Origin: Glandiceps talaboti
Lineage: Eukaryota; Hemichordata; Enteropneusta; Spengelidae
NCBI RefSeq assembly: GCF_964340395.1
Contig: NC_135565.1
Span: forward strand, 10,636,742 to 10,700,741
Direction of reading: 5' to 3'
Length of the DNA: 64,000 nt
Shown: positions 17,287-29,540 of the stretch, piece after piece
How positions within the stretch are numbered: position 1 is the first letter of the stretch
Layout: every line of letters starts with the position of its first letter
Position numbers and translations under genes: made by a program
Notes under the pieces: model-generated
The model's database searches: none
Told to the model about the DNA's origin: nothing
What the model saw: the letters and a program-made list of their open reading frames with translations, nothing else

Positions 17287-18597
17287 TTACTGAGGCATAA
17301 TACGATTTTTACATATACTCTTCCTTCCACAGCACAACAGTTGCTTAAATCTATAACGAAACCTTGGCGAGGTAACCGCGTACAGAAGAGGATTGACCGT
17401 CGAATTACACCACAGTAGCCAATTAACCAGATTCCAGATATGATCGTTAAAACACTGACTGCAAACAGTTATCATGATTAAGTAGAGATTATACGGCAGC
17501 CAACAACACACAAACACTATAACCAGTATACTTAACGTTTTTAGAGCTTTGTTTTCCTTTTTATATTGTGGAATCGGGTCAGCAGGTCTGTCCGTTTGGT
17601 CGCTGGATGACGGAAGTGGTGGCCCGGAATTCTGACTATGCTGCTCAAGAACTGCGTTTACACGATTCGAATATTCTGTTTGTGAGTTTGGATTAACGGT
17701 AACTTGTTCATGGTTGACAGGCATAACACGAGCAATATCTTGCATTCCACGGTCTTGGATGCTTTCGCAGACACTCAATTCTTCGCTTTGTTCACTATGC
17801 TTTGGTAGTCTTACTTTACTACTGAATCGTACCCCTCCAGGACGACCAGTCCAGGTGTTTTTTCTCAGGCGATGTGCGTTCAAAGTCACTTCATGCGATG
17901 CAATAAGCGGGCTTCGTGTTCTTTCTTTTGCCTGCTTCCGTAAGTACAAATAAACATTCATGTTTAAGTAAGCGATAACAGAAACAGGAATAACAAACTC
18001 TAAAATAAAAGTGACCATATTAAAGGCTAAGTTGTCAACGTTCTCAGCTTCGCATTCAGACTTGTAATCAAGATTTCTTTCTCCTGTAACAGCGGTCCAT
18101 CCGAGAATAGTTATACCGTAATAAAGAATCAGCAGGACCCAGCACACAACACACATTGTCAGGGCTTTGTTTCTTTTCTGAAGCAACGCATATCGGGCTT
18201 TCTTTTTCACCAACCAGTAGCGATCGAGACTAACAAAGATGATAGAAACGACGGAGACACTACAAGCGATGAAATCCGATGTTATCCACAATTTGCAAAC
18301 ACCTTCCCCGAGTGGCCAATCTCCGTATCCGTGTAGCGCCCAAAATGCATCGAACGGCATGGACATTAGCCCAACCATAAGGTCAGCAAGGGCCAAGTTG
18401 AAGAGATAAAAATTCCGAACAGTTTGTCGAAGTTTATCATCACTTAAAAACGCGATGATTACAAGAAGGTTTCCAGCGACGGTAACGAATACAATGGCGA
18501 AGAGAGTTGTTCCAAGGAATATCCCTATGTCTGCCGAATACAACTTTGTTGTTGGCTCGTCTTGTATTCCGAAGTCAGCTGTGTTCGTTGAATTCAT
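17287..18597 (-). CDS. histamine H3/H4-like aminergic G protein-coupled receptor, intronless
   Basis: A single open exon of 436 residues with seven membrane segments and a long third intracellular loop (about 221-348), as in amine receptors coupling to Gi. Visible landmarks are Asn43 (1.50), Asp72 (2.50), Cys101 (3.25) paired with Cys182 in loop 2, Asp108 (3.32, the amine-binding acid), DRY 125-127, Glu200 (5.46), Pro204 (5.50), CWLP with Trp366 (6.48), Trp396 (7.43) and NPLLY 402-406. Glu5.46 together with Trp7.43 is the histamine H3/H4 pattern. Tyr-Asn at 6.51-6.52 is instead like muscarinic receptors, so another amine or acetylcholine is possible. The N-terminus has an Asn-Ser-Thr glycosylation site (residue 2). 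The second receptor at 32455-33567 shares the loop-2 pattern VTGxRNxxY and lies on the same strand. Confidence 0.85.
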   Translation of the reverse strand: MNSTNTADFGIQDEPTTKLYSADIGIFLGTTLFAIVFVTVAGNLLVIIAFLSDDKLRQTVRNFYLFNLALADLMVGLMSMPFDAFWALHGYGDWPLGEGVCKLWITSDFIACSVSVVSIIFVSLDRYWLVKKKARYALLQKRNKALTMCVVCWVLLILYYGITILGWTAVTGERNLDYKSECEAENVDNLAFNMVTFILEFVIPVSVIAYLNMNVYLYLRKQAKERTRSPLIASHEVTLNAHRLRKNTWTGRPGGVRFSSKVRLPKHSEQSEELSVCESIQDRGMQDIARVMPVNHEQVTVNPNSQTEYSNRVNAVLEQHSQNSGPPLPSSSDQTDRPADPIPQYKKENKALKTLSILVIVFVCCWLPYNLYLIMITVCSQCFNDHIWNLVNWLLWCNSTVNPLLYAVTSPRFRYRFKQLLCCGRKSICKNRIMPQ

Positions 18598-21500
18598 GTT
18601 TTCAAACTGATGTAACCTTGTCTGAGAGTTATACTACTATCGTGGTAAGACTAGACTCCGTCCTGGTACATGGCGACGTATGTATAACACAACGTAATCA
18701 GTACTCTGACAGATAGCTTAGCGTGCGTAGATGTAAACGTGGCTTATCAGCAAGCCCAGTGAAATGTCAGACTAACTCTACTCTAGTGTACATCAATCAA
18801 ACTTTCATCAATCGAAGGCGTCGTCGTCGCTTGCACGTCCGTCTCTCGTAAGGGCACTGCCCATCTACATTCCTGGAGCTCTGACAACACATGGTTTATC
18901 GATTTATCCCGATATTCGGTATACATCCACAACAGATTCAAATCACCATTGACATGGTATCATAGGGGTCGTAGTTTTCAAGGGGTTGAGCAAAAAACGT
19001 TAGGAATTCGGGGAATGTAGCCGCACTGGAAACATATAACATGAACATTTATGACTAGCGAGGGTACAAGTGCTCATCTTTCATTAGGGGAAACAATATG
19101 GTCTGTATATACAGTTGACGAGAGTATTAACGTACTGAAATAACGCAAACTGATACTAAAGCTTGTCACAGTCTTTTGACGAAGTCACTCTATGCGATAC
19201 CGATGCGAATGTCATACCGTGTTGACTAAATCCGTCGTGTTGGTTCCATCCCAAAATATTACACAGGGGACCGTATCATTTCTCTGTACGGTACATGGTA
19301 GGTGTCTTATTTTTTGTCAAGGTAACTGGATGCCATAATTCACAGACTTGTCAGAAACTGTCCTTTCCTTCTCTATTTCTCATTATTTATTTATAGGAGA
19401 TTAGTTTTTCACCTCATCACATTTCATATGATATATATCGCCAAAAGTCATACACCATCTGTTCTTCTCCTCAACCTTTCTGCTTCAATGGGAGGTACTA
19501 GTACAATGCAATGCCAAGCAAATGATCAAGAGTCCTTTACAATCATAAATTTGGTTTCCTATAATTTAAGTGGAATTGCCAGAAAGATTCTTATCATGTT
19601 GTATAGTAAATCTAATGTTATTTTACTTTTCTTGAGGTCTATGACATAAAACGTGTACAACAAAATTCCACCAAGCAATGGGGTTAGACTGACTGTCTTA
19701 AGCTGTGCTGAAACTACATACTAATAATAAGTTGCTCTATCTATCTGAGTGCAACATTTCACTCCCTTGTGTTTAATTGTAAACAATTATTGATAAGGCC
19801 AAGGCTAGCTAGCCTACTAGACACATTACAGTTAAAATGATGTTGACTTGGTGTTTCACTCATGGGACATTATGTTTTTGACACAAAGATAGACATATTT
19901 CCACTCTAGACTAACAATAACAGAAACAATAAACATAGCAGAATCTTTGCCCAATCACATTGAACACTGATAACATTGATATTCTTTCACAGTGCAGTAG
20001 AAAGGGCTTCTAATAAAAAGCATTACACAAAGGACTTGATGATTTTAATGGCTGCAATTGTTTATTTTCAAACTGATCAACATGACCATTTCTACATCCT
20101 CATACAGTGTACACAGCATCTACGTAATTATTGTTTCTATTGCATAATGTATAGGTTTTCTGAGTGTGTGCAAAAATAATGTTATTACATGAGTGAAACA
20201 GTTTAGCTGCACATTAAACACACATGCACTGTGTATGTGTATTACACACACACATACACACACAGAGACAGATGTACAGATATAGACACATATACACACA
20301 CGTACATGTAAACTAACAACTTCAGTGATAACTGTATGGGAACTCAGTGTATGGCTCTGTTATGTGTTCTATAACATGAAGCCATGTGTGAGTGGACAGC
20401 GATAGCAAGATTATCAGTTTGCCTTTATAGTGCTTAATGGTAATATACTTTAGTATTTTAAACAGAGGAGCTCATCACAAGTCTATGTGTAGTTTCAGCA
20501 CAGCTTGTGACAGGAAAACTGGCATGGCTGAGCGAATTTTGTTGTGCTACAATTTCTTCGGAGATTAAATATTGAAGACATTTAGCTCTTTTAGACTCAA
20601 CTCACCTCATTAGGACTAAACGTATGTTTCATTTCCATATTACCATTTTCTCCTCCAGGTATTTAGAAAATGCGAGTGACCTAAGGGGGCTTTGTAACTT
20701 CGAGTCGTTAGACGATTAGTGACAAGCCTTAAGTCACGAGTATTTTCCGGCTGAATGAAGAAAAATATTGGAGAATAACATAATTATACCAGCGCCAATA
20801 ATATCAAAGATAAATCGGGGGAAGTAATAGCAATTGTGGACGTTTTGACTCATATTTCGAACACAGCAGAACCAGTGACGTAGACACGCAATGTCGTGAC
20901 GTATACGTAGAAGGATCAAAGTATATTTTCCATTGTTCTACCTGGCTCGTGCGTGGTATAATGTACATTTTCCATTTTACTCTCAAAAATTCTAATATTT
21001 GGCTCTTTTAAACTTATGAATTTTTCAAAATTAAATGGTAAGGGCACATATACTTACATTTATGTCTCTTATCGTAACACCTTAAGATAATCAGTCGGTC
21101 GGTCGGTCGGTCGGTTAAAAATGAAAATAATTTTAATGAAAAGTACGTGGCACTTTCAATTCATAATTATACTCTGAATGGATTATAAATTACAATTAAA
21201 TAAGTTAAAGAAACTTTTGAACTATTTCTTTTCATTAAAGTTCTCAATTTCAACAATGAACGATAACTTTTTGCTCACATACTTGTGTGGGGCGACATCT
21301 CACAATCATGAGGTTGAGATGTTTCATAATCCCACCACAGAGGGTGTCATTTTTTGTATCATTTTTTCAGGAGTTGTTGGCCGGGTCATGAGAAACAACA
21401 TATTATGTACAGCCACCCTAAGCAAATTCGATTTTTTGTTTATTCTGTCAAGCCAAGCTTTTCCAGGTGACAAATAAAATATTACAACTGTTGCAAGTGA

Positions 21501-22012
21501 GCATAAGCGAACAACTGGTGACAGATTAATTTGATAACAGGCATTTAACACATTGCTACATAAAAGGTGTTGCATGAGCAACAGGGTCAACATTAAAACT
21601 TAGTCTCACGAGACACAATTTAGTCTACAAGCAACTCTTTGTAATATAGATGCAATCAAAATAATCACCATGTGATTCAAACATCTGTTCAGGATTTGCT
21701 GTCCGAAAGCGTACGTTCAAAAAGGTACATGGGCTGCTATGTTTCATTGGGCACGGATGACCCTGCGAGGATCTTATGGAATGAGTTGAAAGACCTTACA
21801 GGAGCTATGTAATCAAATGTGAAACAGAACATAAACCTGTTACAAAGGAATGGAACAGAGTCGAGTGGAAGATGCCTTTTGGTGAATTTGCGTGCACCTG
21901 CATGGAAAATGTCATAGTTTCTTCCTGCCACAAAAATAAAATTAATGAACATGAAAACAAACAAACAATAAGCTGCACAATGTTCCTACATATAATAATA
22001 TACTAGTATGGT

Positions 22013-22064
22013 ACATACATACATACATACATACATACATACATACAGACAGACATACATACAT

Positions 22065-22095
<31 letters not shown>

Positions 22096-22456
22096 TAAAT
22101 TCATACATACATACATACATACATACATACATACATACATACATACATACATACATGTATGTTACATATATAAAAATGAAAGAAGGCGAGTATGTTATTA
22201 CATTATGTATTTACACTACAGTCCGTTTCACCAAAATGATCATCAGGTGTATGCGATATGCGTGAACCGGTGGACTCGTATGTATGTATGTATGTATGTA
22301 TGTATGTATGTATGTATGTATGTATGTATGTATGTATGTATGTATATTTTGTATGTGCGAATGTGTGTTGTGAATTGTTTGTGTGTGTGTATGTGTGTGT
22401 ATGTGTGTGTGTGTGTGTGCGTGTGCGTGTGTGCCTGCCTGTCTGCCTGCCTGCGC

Positions 22457-22486
<30 letters not shown>
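22013..22486. repeat. cluster of (CATA)n, (CAGA)n, (TATG)n, (GT)n and (CG)n microsatellites
   Basis: CATA/CAGA occupies about 22013-22156, TATG about 22277-22344, GT-rich sequence about 22378-22432 and a GC/GT tract about 22453-22486. The CATA and TATG arrays are inverted relative to each other across a 120-bp spacer, so a transcript could fold there. Confidence 0.95.
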
Positions 22487-22487
<1 letters not shown>

Positions 22488-22591
22488 GAGACATAGGGCG
22501 ATAACAAACTTATAAGCAGCGGCAACATTTACAATAAGAGGCAATTTCGAGGAGACGTAAAATCAGGTTTAACGAGTAATCAGTTTATTAA

Positions 22592-22669
22592 GGCATAGAC
22601 AGTGGAGGGGAGAGACAAAATAATTTTAATGAAAAGTAAATAATTTTAATGACTCCCTTCCACTGTCTA
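22592..22669. repeat. small inverted repeat with arms of about 19 bp
   Basis: GCATAGACAGTGGAGGGGAG at the left is matched in reverse complement by CTCCCTTCCACTGTCTATG at the right with one mismatch. The spacer contains two AATAATTTTAATGA motifs, and a related TAATTTTAATGAAAAGTA segment lies near 21129. Confidence 0.6.
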
Positions 22670-24654
22670 TGATTAAGGCAACGTCTGTTAAATCTGGCAT
22701 AATATAAGCACGATCAGACATAGATCGTGATAGATTAAGAGGGTTGCCTTTATTTAGGGTCTCGTTACAAACGACTTGTGGTAAATGTCAATGAAATTAC
22801 CTAGATTTACTACGCAGTCGCACTCCAATTACTACACAGAAGTAAATCTGTCCTGAAAATAGTATTAGGGATGTAGCTTTTAGTTTTCATAAAATATTTG
22901 CATATTTTGATAATCAGATCTTTAACAACTCTTGCTTTGGATAGACCTATGCTGCAATGTTCTCTGCTGGCAATCATTCTGGGGAATTCGCCAAGGTAAA
23001 TTCACATGATCACTTCACTATTTCATTCTCAAATCAAAATATTCGTTCGGTTATTGTTTGCACTCCCACATGTTTCTGTTTGTCGTGAAAGCTTGCATGA
23101 TGAGAAGATCATTGGTCAAAGCAGATCAGCTTCAACTTCCAGGTCACTTCACTCACTTAAATTTCAGTACACAAAGACCTTGCCAATTATTTTTTACTTT
23201 GGTATTTAATGACTTAAGAAATCCTCTTTTTGCGAAATTTGTAAATTTTCCGGTGAGTATTAAGGAAACTATGAGCGAAAAACCGAAATTTCTGGGAAGC
23301 AAATATGCTTCATCGAATCGCCGTAAAATCAGTATTCCTACAAATAATTCATAAATGGATTTTACTGGCACGAAATAAGAGATGTCAGTTGAGGTTTATG
23401 TTTTTACAATATCTAAAATGACGGACTTTAGTGAAAGGTATGAAGAGCTGAAACTACGCCAAACTTTTGCAGATGCGGATATGTACAATGTGTCAACCGG
23501 AGTTCCAAAGCTACGTTTTAATTGTTGATGTAGTAACTCATGGATATAAAATATCTTGTTTGGTGGCGCAGAATGTTTCTTTTCAACAAGATGTGAACAA
23601 CACTCTAAAGGTTTGCTACGGAAGCCATTCCGTTTACATGTGGTGCCTATTCTTTCGTGATTTGTTTGAGACCAGCCAGTCAAATCCCGACCAGATTTGC
23701 TTGCCAAGATTCTAAAATAACGCAATGTCAACGCCCTGAGTAACATTAATTGAAAAAGACACCGCTATGATAAAATACGTCCATGTATACATGTTTATAA
23801 ACCTAAGACTTGAAATGGATACAGATATAGATTGAAACGCACACGTCATGTATGTTAACCAGGTCTCTAAATCAACTCTTTGCCTTTTCAGCACTATCAA
23901 ATAACTTAATAAATCAAAATATGAAGATGAGGTCTAAGGGTGGTCTTTGACCTTTGACCTTTTGGTAATATTTAATAAAATGAAATACATTTTGGTATCC
24001 TTTCAATCTTTTATGAAAGGATTATATGACAAATACATATATTTTTCATATCCGATTCATAACCAGTATCTATATATTGACCTTTTGGCCCAAACGATCC
24101 TAGTATAATTACAAAACAAGTGTAAGTGTTAGGGTCAGTTTACTCTGCATGATATAAATCATGAGTGCCAGGGTTATTGTACAAGTTTTTGAAAAAGAGG
24201 TCAAGATTTTATCAAAATCAAGTCACTTAAGAATCCAATATGGCCGCCGAAATCTGTGTTAACCGTAGAAAATAAAGTATAACTGTTACAGTTTATTTCC
24301 TTAAAAACAAGACTACGGTGGACCACCAATTTCTTTTTTATTTCGAAAGGACCGCAAGCAAACTTTTAAAAAGGTACAATTTTAAGAATGTTAATTTTCA
24401 ATGCAAATCGTACTCCAATGTGCATTCTCCCTTATAACCTAAACGTTCGCGCATCTTGCATTGCGCATTGTTCTGCGCAGGACGCACTTCTTAGGAACGA
24501 AACGTTTACATTTACTAGTCTTCTGTCAATTGTTTTGGCTCAATATTAATCAAAGGCAGCTCGAAAGGAGCAACAATGAATATATTATGATGTAAAAGTA
24601 GATACATGTATAGCCTTCACATGTGCCGTTTTATGGAGTTCCCAGCAGAGTCTA

Positions 24655-25021
24655 GGCCTAAGCAAATTGTGTGGTTCCGATTACACTCAATTTTAGAATA
24701 GGAAAGGATAGGTAGAATTTATTTTGTGTGTGTGATTTTTTTCCCCATATGTGAGTGTCTAGGTCAGGTAGTTACGTTTTCCTTTCTCTTCCATATGGTC
24801 TGTTATTAGTTCAAGTCTTCCTATCAGATGTACATAGCCATTACAGATTGGAAGAGAATAGTTTTATTGATGTTAGTGTCTGCATCTACTACTTCTCGCG
24901 AGACTTCCCAATTTCCGCAATTTCATTTGATTTTTTTCCTCGAATACGTAAAATAAGTTTAGGGTCAGCAGTGAAAAACTAGGTGAGGTTGTGTAAACGG
25001 AAACAAACAATTTCTGAGGCC
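24655..25021 (+). mobile_element. MITE copy A (GGCC-ended, PIF/Harbinger-like)
   Basis: A 367-bp element starting GGCCTAAGCAAATTGTGTGG and ending with the inverted form near AACAATTTCTGAGGCC. CTA flanks both sides, fitting a 3-bp target duplication. It has no coding capacity. Its body is shared with the copies at 31490, 40431, 45655, 51558 and 56062, including the landmark ATCAGATGTACA. GGCC-type termini with a TTA/TWA-like 3-bp duplication are features of Tourist-like MITEs mobilised by PIF/Harbinger transposases. Confidence 0.75.
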
Positions 25022-25825
25022 CTAGCATCATACGCATAAACCTTACAATTTGTAGTGAAATATAGATATAGTGAAATAATGTTTGGATTTCAGAATAAGT
25101 GCATTCCATGCATTGTAGACTTCGGTGCTTTTATCCATTTTTGCCATTTTTTGACAATGCTTTTTAAAAAAAGAAAGAAAAGGAGATATGGTGACACAAT
25201 ATTGCATTCATTGCAATATATTCTATACACCAGTAAAATTTCGTTCGGAGTCTCTGGTTATGCAACTAGCGTAGCATAATGGCGAAATAGGAATTCAAAT
25301 TAGGCATGCTATGCTCAGATGTACATGACTCTTGGATAATAATCAATTTTAAATACCTAGTGGAATCGCTAGCGAAATATAGCGGATAGCGGAATCGTTA
25401 ATTATATCTTAATAAGATTAATGTGGCTAATCTAATTTTGTTAGCGTTCTTTGGTTAAGCCAACTTGAAAGCAGAGATTATATTTTTGTAGATGTAAAAT
25501 TTGATGTGTAGCTTGTTGCATGTTCTTACAACATTGCGAAAATACGACCGTCAGCTAAAAATACCCGACTTTTATATGTAATGGGTTTAAAGATCATTAA
25601 CAGCACCACGTGATATTTAACCTTGAATAGCGAATTGGATATTAAGCATTAAGCCTGGAAAAGAGCAGTCTAATATACTTACTTTTTTCTCTATCTTTTA
25701 AGACAGGGCAACATGAATAATTTGTTTTTAATTTTTGTGATATGTTATGTGCAGTTGCAGACCGTTGAGACATGTGTTGTGTAATGGTCTTCAAACAATA
25801 AATTATCATTAATTTGTATAGTTTG

Positions 25826-25828
<3 letters not shown>

Positions 25829-25912
<84 letters not shown>
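25829..25912. repeat. (CT)n microsatellite
   Basis: About 84 bp of pure CT followed by a short CA tract. Confidence 0.97.
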
Positions 25913-25914
<2 letters not shown>

Positions 25915-27387
25915 ACACACACAATTATATATATGTCTGTCAGTCAGTCTGTCTGTTCTGCCCGTTTGTGTCCCAGTGTGTGTGTGGACATGTATGCCTG
26001 TGTGTTTTAGAGTAGACACCTGTTTCTACCTAGAAAATGGTGATTGAATACGCTCATGTCTTCGTGAACAATAACCGTCTAATGATAATAAGCTTGCCGG
26101 AGGCTGATCATTTCAAGAAGCCTGATAAGTAGTGTAATGGCGTTGCATAGGATAATCACATTTACAGAGAGGGAGACTAGAAATGGACCATTACCTGTAG
26201 TAACTCTGTACATGCTTAATCATTTGCCTCTAACGAAGTGGCGTCGGAGATATAGTTTGTAATGTGTATAACCTTTCTGCCTGCCATATGAAATAGGGCA
26301 ATGTTTTTTTTTTCAAGCGAAGGTAAAAAGCAAAATTCATATTTTGTGAAAAGTCGTGGTTTTAATCAGTTACTGTTTTCAAATGATTATCACTACTAAA
26401 CAAATTATCTTTTGTTTTATTTTTTTGTTCATTTAGCTATAATTCAGGTCATTCTATGAATTCGCGTCACTCGTACTCGTGACTTCATTGTACGTTTTTC
26501 CATGCATTTGATTGTTACCCGTTGTATTCGTAACTATTCCGGTTCTTGATATATACCCCTGATAATCGAGCCTTTGGTTTTACTAAGATAGATGCAAACT
26601 AAATATATTGTTCTTTAATGCGGTATATTACACAAGTGAGTCTCTGTAGTGCGATTCTAATCACCCTGTGATCAACATTGGAAGTCTCAATCTAAATCAA
26701 CTAGTTGTCAGAGACGCCTCCCTCCTGAGACTATAATCAAATCATGATCAACGTTAACGCCCATTCATTACCTTATTACTGCTGTATCAACATGTGGCGA
26801 CAGTAGTACTAGTTTTATTTTGTGTCTATCTTAGAAAACCAATGGCGTGACCACCAGGGTAATATAACCCACTGACTTGCCAAACGAGTCGCAGTTTTTT
26901 GTAGCTATTCACTCCTGATTTCTAAGATAATGTACCATCTTCCAAATTTTACTAACATTCATAATGTATACCATACATGTTTCATGCAATTTTAGCCAAA
27001 TGTGGTGACGTACACAGGAACGTCATTTCTGACACATTACACTCGCATGATTAAATATTTAAGCGGATTACTTTTTATAAGCACACATCTTATGTATGGC
27101 ACTTATCAATCTATGAACTCACAACAAATCAAGGTTATTGAAATAACTGTTGTTTTATTAAACCTACATTAAACCTTCAAATACACAATAACTACTTGAG
27201 TGTAAAATCGTAATTCATGTTTACTGATGAGCTGTATAAGAATCCGTATAGTTATCAATCTTAATTGCATTCTGTAAAGAATAAAACACATCTGTAATTT
27301 TAAAGGAAACGCAATAATATAACGATCGAGCTGAGTAATTTCGAAAAACTGCAACGTTTGATCTTATCATGATCATTTATATAAATA

Positions 27388-27434
27388 ATGTATGTATGTA
27401 TGTATGTATGTATGTATGTATGTATGTATGTGTG

Positions 27435-27466
<32 letters not shown>

Positions 27467-27741
27467 TGCGTGCGTATGTATGTATGTATGTATGTATGTA
27501 TGTATGTATGTATGTATGTATGTATGTGCGTGTGTTTGTTTGCTTGTGTGTGTGTACATGTATGTATGTATGTATGTATGTATGTATGTATGTATGTATG
27601 TCCCATGTATGTATGTATGTATGTATGTATGTATGTATGTATGTATGTATGTATGTATGTATGTATACAAGTATGTATGTATACAAGTATGTACGTACGT
27701 ACGTACGTACGTATGTGTGTGTATGTATGTATGTATGTATG

Positions 27742-27772
<31 letters not shown>

Positions 27773-27834
27773 GTATGTATGTATGTATGTATGTATGTAT
27801 GTATGTATGTATGTATGTATGTATGCACGCATGT
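27388..27834. repeat. (TATG)n microsatellite, about 450 bp
   Basis: Largest tetranucleotide array in the window, with GTGC/GTGT and ACGT variants inside (27430-27475, 27690-27715). Several long frames of Tyr-Val-Cys-Met or Tyr-Ile-His-Thr run through it and are repeat artefacts. Confidence 0.97.
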
Positions 27835-29189
27835 ACGTACGCATGTCACCATTGTTATCTCATACATATTATATTCACATTTCGCTACATCATCACTTGC
27901 GTGTGCGTTTGGTAATCCCAGCTCAAAAAGGTCTACGAGCTGATTCAACTGTTATGACTAGTGCGAAGATATGTTATTTTATTTTTAAATTAACATTTAA
28001 AGTGGTCATCTGTAGAATAGATCAGATCAAAGAGTCAAATGAACCATAGAAGGAACAGTAGACTTACTATAAGTGGTACAAGGAGTTAAAGGGAACCACT
28101 ACTCCGGAAAATCAAGGTATTTTCGTAAACTTTTGGTTCTGGACAGTCATTTATGATTTTACTTCACATGATTTTTATTCGGTTGCCAAGCAACACCAAC
28201 GTGAAACTCTTTTTCACCTATAGTGTTATTTCAGTTATAGGTAATTGCCTCTTAGCAGACATGAATGTCCATTAGATTAAGTATGCATATTCATGCTATG
28301 ACTATTTATCTGCAGGAAATAAGCACTTATTTGTCATGAGTATGCAACATGCTATGGTTTGACGGGGAGTTAAAGTTGCTGTCAGCATGTTGTAGCTGGT
28401 ACAATTATCCTTAATGATGCATGTAACACACTCGGTAGACCATTGCATGTTGTAATTTCTGGCACGAGAATAGTACATACATGAGAAACAAATATAGATA
28501 AAAAAAAATCAGTTATATATTTTCAAATTATACCTCTGCGACCTAAATTAATAAAACTCGTGTATATTTAATGTAGTAATAAAGATGATAATTAGTCGAC
28601 CTGCATACACCATTGGCGGGAATCTAAAAAGTACGCTTAACCTTCAAACAGCACACTCATTACCTTCCGAAATCAACACCAGATATGAATTATATATATA
28701 TATATGCCATGAATGTTTCATCACATATTCAATCAACCCGTTGAAGATTTTTTGACCTCAAGGAGATTTGTATTTCAAAGAGGCAATCTATTTCACTCGT
28801 TAGACTTCTTATAACGGGTTTCAAATTTCAACCTTTCTAGATAATACCTTTAATGAAACCCCTTGATGTATATTAATATAGATTATATTACACCTATTAA
28901 AATTAATGTCAACTGTGTTACAGATTTGTGTTTTCGTGCAAACTACTTATGTATTCTAATTCTTGGTTGAATCTTTAGGAAGAGTTTGCACCATAATTTC
29001 TTTTTTGGAGGGGAGGATTGATTCGTTTTTTGACATGATCGATGTATATACCTCTTAATAATGAAACCACGTCTCACATTAACAACATGATACACATAGG
29101 GCAAAACTATGTATACAGCACGCTGTAGCTTCGGTACTTGCATCCTGATAGCATACACGTCACCAAAGCACTCCGTTTGTAGGTCAGAT

Positions 29190-29231
<42 letters not shown>

Positions 29232-29232
29232 T

Positions 29233-29267
<35 letters not shown>

Positions 29268-29540
29268 TTTCTATAGCACCGATTTCCAGAGTAATGTTCT
29301 GTTCTGTAGTACTGAATGGCTAAAGCACACCATATGCTTTGATGAACAAACATGTCTTCAGTTTTGTTTTGAAACAATCCAGCTGCAGGCTAAAGGCTTT
29401 GAGAATGTCAAGTGGCAAAGAGTTCCATAGTTTGGGGGCAACGTATGAAAATGAGCGACCACCATAGATGATTCGATCGTCTGTAATTTGTTGTTGCAAG
29501 CAGATTCTTGTTTGTAGAACGTAGAGTGTGAGACACAACT
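29190..29540 (-). mobile_element. LINE 3' end (copy 1), 5'-truncated, with (ATTG)n tail
   Basis: On the minus strand the frame ending at 29320 contains APKLWNSLPLDI then CFKTKLKTCLF, the conserved C-terminal end of CR1/L2-like non-LTR reverse transcriptase ORF2. A short 3' UTR with a CTATAGAAATTTG motif follows, then an ATTG microsatellite tail (29190-29268). Two further copies of the same 3' end lie at 41042-41158 and 54620-54910. Sequence to about 29720 may also be repeat-derived. Confidence 0.8.

Larger units (their letters stand above)
18598..24654. other. intergenic, simple repeats and small inverted repeats only
   Basis: No credible gene. The 360 bp after 18598 is the upstream flank of the first receptor. 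A CA-rich tract lies at about 20240-20310, a (GGTC)n tract of about 20 bp near 21093, and a foldback of about 80 bp at 22592-22669. A direct-repeat-1 arrangement of TGACCT half-sites is seen near 23949. Open frames here are short and resemble nothing I know. Confidence 0.4.
25022..29189. other. intergenic, no gene recognised
   Basis: Apart from the two microsatellite arrays listed separately, nothing coding is supported. A segment near 28090-28330 resembles parts of 15110-15300 and 45310-45480 and is probably a diverged dispersed repeat. Confidence 0.4.

Noticed and set aside
23418-23528. Short frame starting MTDFSERYEELKLRQ
   Set aside because: Only 36 residues, with no recognisable family and no splice partners. 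It could be a decayed transposon fragment.
23945-23965. TGACCTTTGACCT direct repeat as a nuclear-receptor site
   Set aside because: The same motif occurs in the 300-bp intronic tandem repeats and probably belongs to a dispersed repeat. No promoter is nearby.
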